Positions 51,101 through 59,529 of a stretch of DNA of 64,000 bases are shown here, one piece after another (positions within the stretch are counted from its first letter, which is position 1; each line of letters begins with the position of its first letter). This DNA is from CAKZNE01 sp002695025 (GTDB lineage: Bacteria; Bacteroidota; Bacteroidia; Flavobacteriales; Schleiferiaceae): the NCBI GenBank assembly GCA_913043285.1, contig CAJWML010000011.1:1-64000 (forward strand), read 5' to 3'. The position numbers were made by a program, and so were the translations under genes. The notes below the pieces were generated by a model. That model saw only the letters and a list, made by a program, of their open reading frames with translations, made no database searches and was not told the origin of the DNA.

Positions 51101-52327
51101 CTAATTCTTGGCTTCCTGCTTTTCGCTATCGGGTTTAGATCCTGTATTACGGACGTTTACCACTTTTTTAAGTATGTCAAACCAAAAAGGAGCGCCCAGC
51201 GTAATGGCCAACGCGGTAATCAGCCAGCCTATGAATTTCTGGATGGATATCTGGCCTATTACCGCATGAAACAAATCATCACTATACTTTTGTACAGCCG
51301 CCCAGGTTTGGTTCTTACCCGGTTTATCCTTCTTTAACTTTGCTGAAATATCCTTGTACTTGGGAATTTCCCATCCCATGCCCAGGATTTCACGAGCCTC
51401 GTACAACTCATCCGTTACCAGGTCATTAATAGCTCCGTTTATAGAGTCTATCCGCGATTTAGGAAGCGTACTCACGGTTTGGGTCACTGTGTTGGAAGGA
51501 GCCTGCGCGTTGGTTACCGGAGGGGCAGCAGCGGTAGAGCTTCCGGTATCAGCCTGAGTCGTGCCGGCCGCTGGAATTCCCTGAACAACGGTATCCTTTT
51601 TGGTTTGGGAGCTGATGTAGGTATTGGCCAGTTGCACAATCTTTTCCCGTGCCTCGGGGTCATTGGCCAGCTTGTCAGCAATACTGAAAGTATCTGCATC
51701 AATAGCTACACTGGTCACAAAACCCAAAATAAGCAATACCTTTTGCACATGGCGCTTATACCACCCGGAAGCCCGTTCCATCATATCATCGTACCACTGC
51801 TGTAGCAGCTTATCCAGCTTATCCACATCTCCCTGGGCTTCACGCACAAAGGTGAGTAAGGAAGTGCGTGTAGGGCCTTCAGGAACCTGAGCTTTAATGC
51901 GCTCTGCCAGTTGGGTAAAATCCCGGTTAATGGCTTCAGGGTCGTCCAGTATATCAATAAGTATCTTGGAAAAATTGGCTTTATTGAGGTATGAAGGGCG
52001 GTTGTGTTTTTCGTCTTCGGAGGAGTTTTGCTTATTCCTGGCAAACTTTACGATGAGCGGGTGCTGGTAGAATTGTACACCGAGGTCTGCTTTGTCAGGG
52101 TCCACCGTTTTGGCTGACTTATCCTGTTTATCCTGCTTTTTTTTGGACTGTTTTGGGTTAAAGTCATCGCTCAGCATGGTGCGGATGGCTGTGTATAGCA
52201 CTTCGCCACGTTTGGAAGTGAAAACGGACATGATGAGCTCGTTCAGACTGGAGACCAGCAAGCTCAAAAGAAGGTACACCATGATCAGACCGATCACAAT
52301 GTCCAGGAATTCGGATCCGAAGAACAT
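51101..52327 (-). CDS. large membrane protein of unknown function
   Basis: A 408-residue protein with one N-terminal membrane helix (about 8-28), a Lys/Asp-rich region (about 55-80) and a helical region ending QWYDDMMERASGWYKR. A second helix follows at about 194-211, then a low-complexity Thr/Ala/Pro/Gln loop (about 240-292), a further soluble part and a third helix (about 366-385). I recognise a conserved-looking block around WYDDMMERASGWYKRH but no named family. It is transcribed alone, convergent with the lipoprotein gene (10-nt gap). Confidence 0.7.
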   Translation of the reverse strand: MFFGSEFLDIVIGLIMVYLLLSLLVSSLNELIMSVFTSKRGEVLYTAIRTMLSDDFNPKQSKKKQDKQDKSAKTVDPDKADLGVQFYQHPLIVKFARNKQNSSEDEKHNRPSYLNKANFSKILIDILDDPEAINRDFTQLAERIKAQVPEGPTRTSLLTFVREAQGDVDKLDKLLQQWYDDMMERASGWYKRHVQKVLLILGFVTSVAIDADTFSIADKLANDPEAREKIVQLANTYISSQTKKDTVVQGIPAAGTTQADTGSSTAAAPPVTNAQAPSNTVTQTVSTLPKSRIDSINGAINDLVTDELYEAREILGMGWEIPKYKDISAKLKKDKPGKNQTWAAVQKYSDDLFHAVIGQISIQKFIGWLITALAITLGAPFWFDILKKVVNVRNTGSKPDSEKQEAKN

Positions 52328-52507
52328 ACGATAAAGGTTTGGTTACTATTTGTTTGGCAATTTAAAAGTAGTAAAATCTGCATTTGGAGGGGATGACGTT
52401 CACTCAAAATCCCGGCCGCCTGACTCAAAAAATGGGGAATTTGTACAAAAGCCGTCTTTTTAGGCTGAATAACAGCTTATTCATTATCACATTTGCGATG
52501 GGTGTTA

Positions 52508-52515
52508 TACCTTTG
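52508..52515 (+). promoter_or_regulatory. candidate -7 promoter element (TACCTTTG) for mdh
   Basis: TACCTTTG is an exact TAnnTTTG match 41 nt before the mdh ATG. A TTG lies 12 nt upstream, too close for the usual -33 box. The 229-nt spacer (52328-52556) holds nothing else I can name. Confidence 0.4.
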
Positions 52516-52556
52516 GGCTCCCAAATGATTTCAACAATTAAAATCTCTATAATAGA

Positions 52557-53495
52557 ATGAAGATCACCGTAGTAGGTGCCGGTAACGTAGGCGCCACCTG
52601 TGCCGATGCCTGTGCACGCCTGGAATTAGCCAATGAAGTAGTTCTAGTGGATATCAAGGAAGGTCTGGCTGAGGGTAAATCCCTGGATATATGGGAAACC
52701 TCACCGATCAGCCTTTACGATACCCGCGTAACCGGTTCCACCAATGACTACTCCAAAACAGCGGGCTCTGATGTGGTTGTGATCACTTCAGGACTGCCCC
52801 GTAAACCCGGAATGAGCCGTGACGACCTTATCAATACCAACGCCAAGATCGTTAAGTCGGTAACCGAAAACGTGATCGAGCATTCGCCCGAGGCTATCAT
52901 CATTGTGGTTTCCAACCCACTGGATGTAATGTGTTATACGGCTTACCTCACTACCGGTAAAAAGAATAAGAACAAAGTGATCGGTATGGCCGGTATCCTG
53001 GATACAGCCCGCTACCGTTCTTTCCTGGCTATGGAGCTGGATTGCTCTCCAAAGGATATCCAGGCTGTATTAATGGGTGGCCATGGTGATACCATGGTTC
53101 CGCTTCCCCGCTATACTACTGTTGGTGGTATCCCGGTTACTGAACTGGTGGCCAAGGATAAACTGGATGCTATCATTGAGCGCACCAAAAAAGGTGGTGG
53201 CGAACTGGTAAACCTGATGGGAACTTCCGCATGGTATGCTCCCGGTACCGCTGCTGCCCAGATGGTGGAGGCTATTGTACGCGATCAGAAACGCATTTTC
53301 CCATGTTGTGCATGGTTGGAAGGTGAGTATGGCCTTAATGATATTTACCTGGGTGTACCTGTAAAACTGGGTAAAGGTGGTATTGAGCAGGTTATTGAGC
53401 TTGACCTGAATGATGACGAGAAGGCTCTGCTTAACGAGTCGGCTGGCCATGTACGTGAAGTAATGAACGTACTGGACGATATGAAGATGTTCTAA
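52557..53495 (+). CDS. mdh: malate dehydrogenase
   Basis: A 312-residue NAD-dependent dehydrogenase of the citric-acid cycle. The nucleotide-binding motif VVGAGNVGATCADAC is at about 4-18, and Asp33 after it marks NAD rather than NADP use. Substrate-binding Arg in GLPRKPGMSRDDL (about 80-92) and the catalytic His in MGGHGDTMVPL (about 172-182) are present. The length and start pattern match the lactate/malate dehydrogenase-like MDHs of Bacteroidota. It has its own promoter element and terminator, so is probably monocistronic. Confidence 0.96.
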   Translation: MKITVVGAGNVGATCADACARLELANEVVLVDIKEGLAEGKSLDIWETSPISLYDTRVTGSTNDYSKTAGSDVVVITSGLPRKPGMSRDDLINTNAKIVKSVTENVIEHSPEAIIIVVSNPLDVMCYTAYLTTGKKNKNKVIGMAGILDTARYRSFLAMELDCSPKDIQAVLMGGHGDTMVPLPRYTTVGGIPVTELVAKDKLDAIIERTKKGGGELVNLMGTSAWYAPGTAAAQMVEAIVRDQKRIFPCCAWLEGEYGLNDIYLGVPVKLGKGGIEQVIELDLNDDEKALLNESAGHVREVMNVLDDMKMF

Positions 53496-53519
53496 GCTCA
53501 CTTTCATAGTTTAAAGAAG

Positions 53520-53544
53520 GCCCTTCCATTGGAAGGGCTTTTTT
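53520..53544 (+). terminator. intrinsic terminator after mdh
   Basis: GCCCTTCC (53520-53527) pairs with GGAAGGGC (53531-53538) over an ATT loop, followed by six Ts (53539-53544). It is 24 nt past the mdh stop. Confidence 0.9.
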
Positions 53545-53602
53545 ATTTCTTTAAAATGCTGCGGGTTAGGACTTTGAACCTGAAGTGCTATTTAGGGTTA
53601 TT

Positions 53603-53986
53603 ATGGTGATGGGTAAAAAAATCATTAAAAAAGGTTTTAGCCGCTTGCGGAGTACCCGCATTGTAAGGCCCTTTGAAACCAAGGAGAATATCATTCTACG
53701 TGATTTCCTGGCTTTGGAGCGTACTACACTGGCCAATGAACGCACTCTATTCGCCTACATACGCACCAGTCTCTATCTCATCCTTGGAGGTATTGCGCTT
53801 TTGCAACTGGAGAAGTTTAACCACCTGATATGGCTGGGATATATCTCTTTTGGTATCAGCGTGGTACTTATCATTTACGGGGTGGTTCGCTATGTGGTGC
53901 TGAAGAGGAAGCTGCAGAAATTTTATAATACCATTGATCTGCAGCACGTTTCAACAACAGGGAAAAAATCAGGGGAGGAAGCTTAA
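53603..53986 (+). CDS. DUF202 (YidH-like) membrane protein
   Basis: A 127-residue protein. A basic N-terminus is followed by the DUF202 motif LALERTTLANERTLFAYIRT (about 39-58) and two membrane helices (about 59-75 and 83-103), then a charged tail. The family function is unknown. I start at ATG 53603; ATG 53609 and an upstream GTG at 53585 are alternatives. AGGG lies 5 nt before 53603. It is followed by 57 nt before the convergent SLC13 gene, without a clear hairpin. Confidence 0.8.
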   Translation: MVMGKKIIKKGFSRLRSTRIVRPFETKENIILRDFLALERTTLANERTLFAYIRTSLYLILGGIALLQLEKFNHLIWLGYISFGISVVLIIYGVVRYVVLKRKLQKFYNTIDLQHVSTTGKKSGEEA

Positions 53987-54043
53987 GATTACAAACTTTA
54001 AGCCCTGAATCTCAATCTTCAACTTTGAACCTTTAACTCTGCA

Positions 54044-55843
54044 CTACTGTAACGGATAAAAAACTGGTATCAGAAAGGTAGCCATGATCCACAAGAGCAG
54101 GTTAAGCGGTGCTCCTACCAATGTAAAATCCCGGAACTTATAGTTACCTGCACTATAAACCATCGTATTGGTTTGATAGCCGATGGGTGTCATAAAGCTG
54201 GCGCTTCCGGCAAAGGCAATACTCAGCAGGAAGGGAATAGGGTCTACTCCCATAGCCGTGGCAATGGAAATGGCAATAGGGGCCAATAGAGCTGCGGCTG
54301 CATTATTGGACATGATTTCCGTAAGCAGGGACGTGGTAAGGTACAGGGCAGAGATCACCGCTACAGGCCCAAACTGAGAGCCGATATTATTGATCAACAG
54401 TTCCGCTATTTGCTTGGAAACACCACTTTTATTCATAGCCTCCCCCAGGGCTAATGCACCGGCCAGCAAGATGATCACTTTCCAGTCTATGGCCTTATAA
54501 GCTTCGGCCATGGTGGTTACCCGGAAAAAGAGCAATACTGCTATGGCACAGATAGATCCAACCATAATAGGTACAATGTCAAAAGTAGCTAGAGCAATAG
54601 CCAGAGCAATAACACCACTGACCAGTGCCAGTCGGCCTTTCTGGACTTTTTTAAGGCCACTTTCCCGCATGGAAAGAAAGGGAGCCTGCCAAGAACCCAT
54701 TATTTCGGCCAGAGTTTCGTAACCTTTTTCGTTGGTCTGCAGTAAAAGTACATCCCCGGCCCGCAGGTAAATGCGATCCAGGTTTTCAAAGCGTTGCTTA
54801 CCCCTTTGGCGGATGGCCAGCACTTTAGAATTGTATTTCTGAAAGAATTCCTTTGAACTCAAAAGCTTATCCGATAATTCGGAGTTGGGAAGTATAACAA
54901 CTTCCATGAGGGTGGTTTCCTCTTCCGGGAAATGTTTATCACTTAAGGCTTCGGTAAGGCGAAGGGCTTCATTCTGAAGGATGCTTTTCATTTTATCCAT
55001 ATCACCTTGCACCAGCAGGATATCATCTTTCTTAAGCAGGAACTCCCTGGTAGGACTCTTATAAATACGGTCTTCACGCAACACCTGTGAAACGGATACT
55101 TCCAATCCATCCTGGCGGAAAATATTGCTGATGGTCAGGTCTTCCTCCTTATCGTTCTTGTCTTTGGTTACAATGATCTCGGTAGTATAGTTCTTGATCT
55201 GCCCTTCGTTGCGGAGCTCCCGCACTTCTTTGTTAGAAGGCAATAGCTTCCTACTCACAATTACCATATAACCGATGCCGGCCAGGAAGAAAATAAGACC
55301 CAGGGGGGCCATCTGGAACATAGAGAAGGGTTTCAGTCCGTTTTCCTCGGCAATGCCACTTACCAGCAGGTTGGTACTTGTACCAATCAACGTACAGGTA
55401 CCTCCCAGTATGGCTCCGAATGAAAGGGGGATAAGGTATTTGGAGGATGGGGTTTTGGTTTTGAGTGAAGCGTTGGAGATAATGGGAATAAAAGTAGCTA
55501 CTACAGGAGTGTTGTTGATAAACGCGGAGATACTACCCACAATAGCCATAATACCAAATACCGCAAAGTGGTAGCCGGCCTTCATCATTCGTATCATCAG
55601 TGGCGCAATACTTTCCACAATGCCTGTTTGTATGAGGCAATTACTGAGAATGAACATGGCGGCCACCGTTATGGTGGCCATATTGGCAAAACCATCCACA
55701 CCCTCTTCAGGCGTTAATACTCCGCTTATCACCAGAACAGCGATAATGCTGATGGCGATATGATCTACCGTAAAGTATTCGGTAGCAAATAGCACAAAGG
55801 CTATTACTACCACAGCAATGGTTACATAGGCATCAAATCCCAT
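54044..55843 (-). CDS. SLC13-family permease with RCK_C domains
   Basis: A 599-residue transporter of the divalent anion/Na+ symporter superfamily. Two membrane halves (about 1-195 and 400-599) flank a soluble region (about 205-385) holding two TrkA_C/RCK_C-type domains, with VSQVLREDRIYKSPTREFLL and RAGDVLLLQTNEKGYETL. Conserved blocks include SLSFGAILGGTCTLIGTSTN and FAGSASFMTPIGYQTNTMVY. Substrates of related proteins are sulfate or organic anions; here it is not decided. It is convergent with the DUF202 gene and lies 42 nt upstream of the BASS-type gene's stop on the same strand. Confidence 0.88.
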   Translation of the reverse strand: MGFDAYVTIAVVVIAFVLFATEYFTVDHIAISIIAVLVISGVLTPEEGVDGFANMATITVAAMFILSNCLIQTGIVESIAPLMIRMMKAGYHFAVFGIMAIVGSISAFINNTPVVATFIPIISNASLKTKTPSSKYLIPLSFGAILGGTCTLIGTSTNLLVSGIAEENGLKPFSMFQMAPLGLIFFLAGIGYMVIVSRKLLPSNKEVRELRNEGQIKNYTTEIIVTKDKNDKEEDLTISNIFRQDGLEVSVSQVLREDRIYKSPTREFLLKKDDILLVQGDMDKMKSILQNEALRLTEALSDKHFPEEETTLMEVVILPNSELSDKLLSSKEFFQKYNSKVLAIRQRGKQRFENLDRIYLRAGDVLLLQTNEKGYETLAEIMGSWQAPFLSMRESGLKKVQKGRLALVSGVIALAIALATFDIVPIMVGSICAIAVLLFFRVTTMAEAYKAIDWKVIILLAGALALGEAMNKSGVSKQIAELLINNIGSQFGPVAVISALYLTTSLLTEIMSNNAAAALLAPIAISIATAMGVDPIPFLLSIAFAGSASFMTPIGYQTNTMVYSAGNYKFRDFTLVGAPLNLLLWIMATFLIPVFYPLQ

Positions 55844-55885
55844 AATTTCATAAAGCTAAGAGTTCTCATAAAGTTCAGAGCACAT

Positions 55886-56767
55886 TTAATCTTCCTGTAG
55901 GTATTCACCGCGCTTGCGAAGTAAAAAACCCACTAGGTAAGAGGTAATAAAGGAAGTAGCACTGTATAATACCCCAACCAATGCCATTTTTGGCTGTTCC
56001 AGTATACTGGTGGCTATAAATATGGCCAGGGCCACGTTTTGCAGGCCCATTTCTATGGCTATGGTGTAGGAACCACGGTGAGTAATTCCGGCCCTCCGGG
56101 AAATCAGGTAACCGGTGATCATGGTACTTATATTCAATAGCAGGCCGGGAAAGACCAGTATATAATCCGTGCTCAGGTTAAAATCACGCCCTCCCTCCTC
56201 GGAAAGGGATACCAATATGAAGATGGCCAGCATAATGCCCAGCAGGATATACCTCAAAGGCCCTTTTACCGGTTCCACCCATTTTTCCGGACCCTTTTCA
56301 TTCACCAGCACACCCAGTAAAACGGGGGCAATCACCGTGATCAGCATATTGCTGAATATTTCCCAGAAGGAAAGACTGATGCCTTGGTGGCTGCCCAGGA
56401 AAATATCAGTAGCTATACTTACGATAAACGGTATGGTAAAGAGAATGAGAAAGCTGTTGAAGGCCGTGAGCGATACGGAAAGGGCAATGCGTCCGCGTAA
56501 AAGGAAAGTAAGCAGGTTAGAGGCCGTTCCTCCCGGGCAGGCAGCAATTAATATAAAACCAGCCTTGTAAATGGGCTCCATGGGCCAGAACCATACAATG
56601 GCAAAAGCCATGATCGGTAAAAGGACCATTTGCAGGCTCAGTCCGGTGATAATAGCTTTAGGATGCCTGAAAACACGGGTGAAATTAGACGCTTTGATAT
56701 TGATCCCGATGCCAAACATGATCAGCGCGATGCCGGCAGGAACCATAAAATCCAAAAGCTCTGACAT
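55886..56767 (-). CDS. bile acid:sodium symporter (BASS) family protein
   Basis: A 293-residue protein with nine or ten hydrophobic helices. The GFILIAACPGGTASNLLTFL motif (about 90-109) and YTIAIEMGLQNVALA (about 232-246) are BASS signatures. In bacteria such proteins move organic anions or 2-keto acids; the name does not imply bile acids. It is co-directional with the SLC13 gene and the GT4 gene, and all may share a long transcript. Confidence 0.88.
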   Translation of the reverse strand: MSELLDFMVPAGIALIMFGIGINIKASNFTRVFRHPKAIITGLSLQMVLLPIMAFAIVWFWPMEPIYKAGFILIAACPGGTASNLLTFLLRGRIALSVSLTAFNSFLILFTIPFIVSIATDIFLGSHQGISLSFWEIFSNMLITVIAPVLLGVLVNEKGPEKWVEPVKGPLRYILLGIMLAIFILVSLSEEGGRDFNLSTDYILVFPGLLLNISTMITGYLISRRAGITHRGSYTIAIEMGLQNVALAIFIATSILEQPKMALVGVLYSATSFITSYLVGFLLRKRGEYLQED

Positions 56768-56824
56768 AGGGGAGTTAGCGATTAAACGGGAATTTAACCG
56801 CTGAAGCGAATTCTTGTTTGAGAA

Positions 56825-57877
56825 TTAGCTTAAAATAGATCTATATAGCTGTAAATAAGCATGTATACAATTTTCCCAACTGAATTGGCGGGTATATTCC
56901 TGCAAAGCCCGCGAGGCAGCTTGACGATCCTCTTCAAAACTGGCCAGCCCTCTTTCAAGGGTTTCAGCCATAAGCTCCGGATCAAAAGAATCCCAGTAAA
57001 AAGCCTGATCACCACCAATTTCCGGCAAGCTTGCATAGCGACTTAAAAAAACGGGCGTGCCAGCCATCATCGCTTCAATTACCGGCAGTCCAAATCCTTC
57101 TGCGGTGGAAGGGAATAGTAAAGCCCGCGCATTTTTGTACAAGGTATACTTCTCTTCGTTCGAAATCTGTCCTGGTAATAATACCTGTTTGTTGAGCCCA
57201 AGCCTGCCTATGGTCTCCCTGACCTCTCTTCCATAGGCCGTACCGTTATTACCCGCCAACACCAGTTTGTGATCCGGAAAATGGTTCATTAAAGGGAGCA
57301 GCGCCTTAAAATTCTTTTTCTCTGAGAAAATGCCGATGCTGAAGAAAAAGGGTGCATTGCCCAGGTAGGAAGGCAGCGGGGCGTCCGGGTATTCCTGCAG
57401 GTATACGCCATTATGAATAACCACGGGTTCTTTACCTCGTAATTGCAGGTGCTCTTTTATTTGTCCGGCTGTATAATGGGATATAGTACTGATATGATCT
57501 GCCTGGTTCACGTGTTTTTGCAGGCGTTGGAGGTAGCGCGCGGCCTTTCGGGTATTCTTTTCCGTAAGAAAATTGAGGTCATGGATAGTTAGCAGCCAGG
57601 GTGTTTTGCGATTGGGTCGGTGGGAGGGAAACTGCTGCAGGCTGTGCCATAGCCTGAAGCTAGGATTAAAACGTGGTACGTAGCGCTTTTGCAGGGACAC
57701 CGGCCGGTAACGGTGGCCATGTGCGGTTTCCAGCTCCATTTTACGGGGATGGAGAAAGGTAAAGTCCAGGTCATGTGGATGGGCCTGAATAAGGTGCTCA
57801 TGGAACTGATGACTGAATTCCCCTAAGCCGGAATGGCGGTTCTTCAGTTTATAAAGGTCTACTAAAACGGAACTCAT
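56825..57877 (-). CDS. GT4-family glycosyltransferase
   Basis: A 350-residue GT-B fold transferase. The C-terminal half has the nucleotide-sugar binding EX7E motif in STAEGFGLPVIEAMMAG (about 263-279), preceded by VLLPGQISNEEKYTLYKNAR. The N-terminal half has LLTIHDLNFL and the HISTISHYTAGQIK block. Such enzymes build glycans or lipopolysaccharide parts. It is not in a sugar cluster here, so the acceptor is unknown. It lies 32 nt downstream of the photolyase gene on the same strand. Confidence 0.88.
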   Translation of the reverse strand: MSSVLVDLYKLKNRHSGLGEFSHQFHEHLIQAHPHDLDFTFLHPRKMELETAHGHRYRPVSLQKRYVPRFNPSFRLWHSLQQFPSHRPNRKTPWLLTIHDLNFLTEKNTRKAARYLQRLQKHVNQADHISTISHYTAGQIKEHLQLRGKEPVVIHNGVYLQEYPDAPLPSYLGNAPFFFSIGIFSEKKNFKALLPLMNHFPDHKLVLAGNNGTAYGREVRETIGRLGLNKQVLLPGQISNEEKYTLYKNARALLFPSTAEGFGLPVIEAMMAGTPVFLSRYASLPEIGGDQAFYWDSFDPELMAETLERGLASFEEDRQAASRALQEYTRQFSWENCIHAYLQLYRSILS

Positions 57878-57909
57878 GAGCGTAATTCAGAGGGCCAAAA
57901 TAGCTAATA

Positions 57910-59403
57910 TCAGGTATAGCTCACCCGTTCGATCCAATCTTCCGCAGCTCTGAAGATCTTCTTTTTGCGTTCCGGGTCCATTTTTTCAAGGGTACGGATC
58001 ATCATGCTCATCCGCTGGTTCTTTTCAAAGGTCTTTTGCTTGTGATCAATGAATCTCCAGTACAGGCCATCCACAATATCGCACCACTCACCTTTGGTGT
58101 AATTGCTCATCTTCAGGATGTAGTTGCTCCCGGATATGTAAGGCTTGGTGGCAAAAATACCACCTTCAGCAAACTGGCTCATACCGAAGACATTGGGAGC
58201 CATTACCCAGTCCGCACTGTCTACATACATTTCCATGAACCATTTATAGACTTCCCGGGGGTGGAGGCCGGTGGTCAGCATTATATTACCCAGTATCATC
58301 AAACGCTCTATGTGGTGCGTGTACCCGTGCTTTTGTGCTTTCCGGATACTGTCGTCCAAAGGAGGGATACCGGTAGTGCCTTCGTACCAGCAATCCTTCA
58401 TTTTTCGCTCATGGTGAAAGTAATTTTTATCCAGGTCAAAATTGTGGTAAATGCCCCGCATGAACTCCCGCCATCCGATTACCTGGCGCACAAAACCTTC
58501 CACACTCGGATAATGAGTCTCTTCATCGCGGTAAAACTCCATTACACGGTCCATCAGTTCAGCAGGAGTAATAAGTCCCATGTTGAGATAGGGAGAGAGC
58601 ACGGAGTGAAAAAGAAAAGTCTCTTCCGCATCAATTGCGTCTTCATACGGTCCGAAATCCTTAAAGCGTTCTTTCAGGAAACTGTTTACCCGGTAAAGGG
58701 CAGACCTCCGGGTGGTGCTCCAGTGAAAATGATGTGTTTTACCGGGATGATCCTTAAAAAGCTGGTCCACCAGCTCGATCACCTCTTTGTCATGATCCGT
58801 AAACGAATAGTACGGTTGGTCCGGAATGGATATTCCTTTGGGGAGCTTTTTCCGGTTTTCTTCGTCCAAGCTCCATTTACCGTTCAGCGGTTCACCGGCC
58901 GAATTGAGTAATATCCCCATCTCTTTGCGTTGTGCCTTGTAAAAGGTTTGCATGAAGGGTGTTTTATGTTCGTCCAGGTATTTTTTGAAGCGTTTCCGGG
59001 AAGTAATAAAAGCGGGAGAATCCACAATTTCCAGTTCCAGCTTATGGGCATGGCAAAACTCCCGTATGCGCTTATCCATAAAGGCGTCCTCAATATCGTA
59101 GGTCACCAGCTTCTCCACCTCCGAATATTTTTCAAGGGTTCTGGCGAGCTTTTCTTCGTAGGATACCTCCATGTTTTGTGAATTCAGCCTGAAGTATTCC
59201 AGTGGATATTTTTCCTTCAATTCATCGGCATGGCTGCGCATGGCGCTCAGGAAGAGGACCAGCTTATGCTTGTGATACCTGTAATGGGTGCAAAGCCCGG
59301 CATCCTCGGCCATAAAGAAAAGGGTACGTTCATCCGGTTGCAGCCGTTCATGATCTGGGAAAAGGCAGTGCCCCAGCACCAGTGCAATTTTACGATAAAC
59401 CAT
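57910..59403 (-). CDS. bacterial cryptochrome/photolyase (FeS-BCP/PhrB group) lacking Fe-S ligands
   Basis: A protein of 497 residues (505 if the upstream ATG at 59427 is used; numbers below refer to the 505 form). The group is the prokaryotic (6-4) photolyase/FeS-BCP class: HIERLMILGNI (372-382), DWVMAPNVFGMSQFA (416-430) and TKPYISGSNYILKMSNY (437-453 region). In Agrobacterium PhrB four cysteines bind a 4Fe-4S cluster. Here the matching places read P (in GIPPLDDS), T444, E447 and no residue; only C449 is near. FAD and antenna sites look conserved. It may repair DNA or act as a blue-light sensor without the cluster. The second ATG (59403) begins VYRKIALVLGHCLFP, the natural first strand. Confidence 0.85.
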   Translation of the reverse strand: MVYRKIALVLGHCLFPDHERLQPDERTLFFMAEDAGLCTHYRYHKHKLVLFLSAMRSHADELKEKYPLEYFRLNSQNMEVSYEEKLARTLEKYSEVEKLVTYDIEDAFMDKRIREFCHAHKLELEIVDSPAFITSRKRFKKYLDEHKTPFMQTFYKAQRKEMGILLNSAGEPLNGKWSLDEENRKKLPKGISIPDQPYYSFTDHDKEVIELVDQLFKDHPGKTHHFHWSTTRRSALYRVNSFLKERFKDFGPYEDAIDAEETFLFHSVLSPYLNMGLITPAELMDRVMEFYRDEETHYPSVEGFVRQVIGWREFMRGIYHNFDLDKNYFHHERKMKDCWYEGTTGIPPLDDSIRKAQKHGYTHHIERLMILGNIMLTTGLHPREVYKWFMEMYVDSADWVMAPNVFGMSQFAEGGIFATKPYISGSNYILKMSNYTKGEWCDIVDGLYWRFIDHKQKTFEKNQRMSMMIRTLEKMDPERKKKIFRAAEDWIERVSYT

Positions 59404-59507
59404 ATCCCAAATAAACCCAGGCCCCATTGTTGTGTTTACAGGTGTTTGAAAAGTCGGCTGGCTTTTTAAAGGTTCAGTTTAGGCCTTAACCGGAGGCGGA
59501 TAAATCT

Positions 59508-59515
59508 TATTTTTG
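59508..59515 (+). promoter_or_regulatory. candidate -7 promoter element (TATTTTTG) for the hybrid kinase
   Basis: TATTTTTG is an exact TAnnTTTG match, 14 nt before the kinase ATG at 59530, so the leader would be only a few nucleotides. No TTG is seen at -33. The stretch CTTATTTTTGTGCT is identical to that before ccmB (43988-44003, minus strand). Confidence 0.4.
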
Positions 59516-59529
59516 TGCTTTAAGCCTTT

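Noticed and set aside
56809..56826. AATTCT...AGAATT hairpin by the GT4 stop codon
   Set aside because: The stem is only six AT-rich pairs and overlaps the stop codon; chance cannot be excluded.
58036..58911. 291-residue open frame on the plus strand
   Set aside because: It lies wholly within the photolyase gene on the opposite strand and has no recognisable motif, so it is an antisense shadow.
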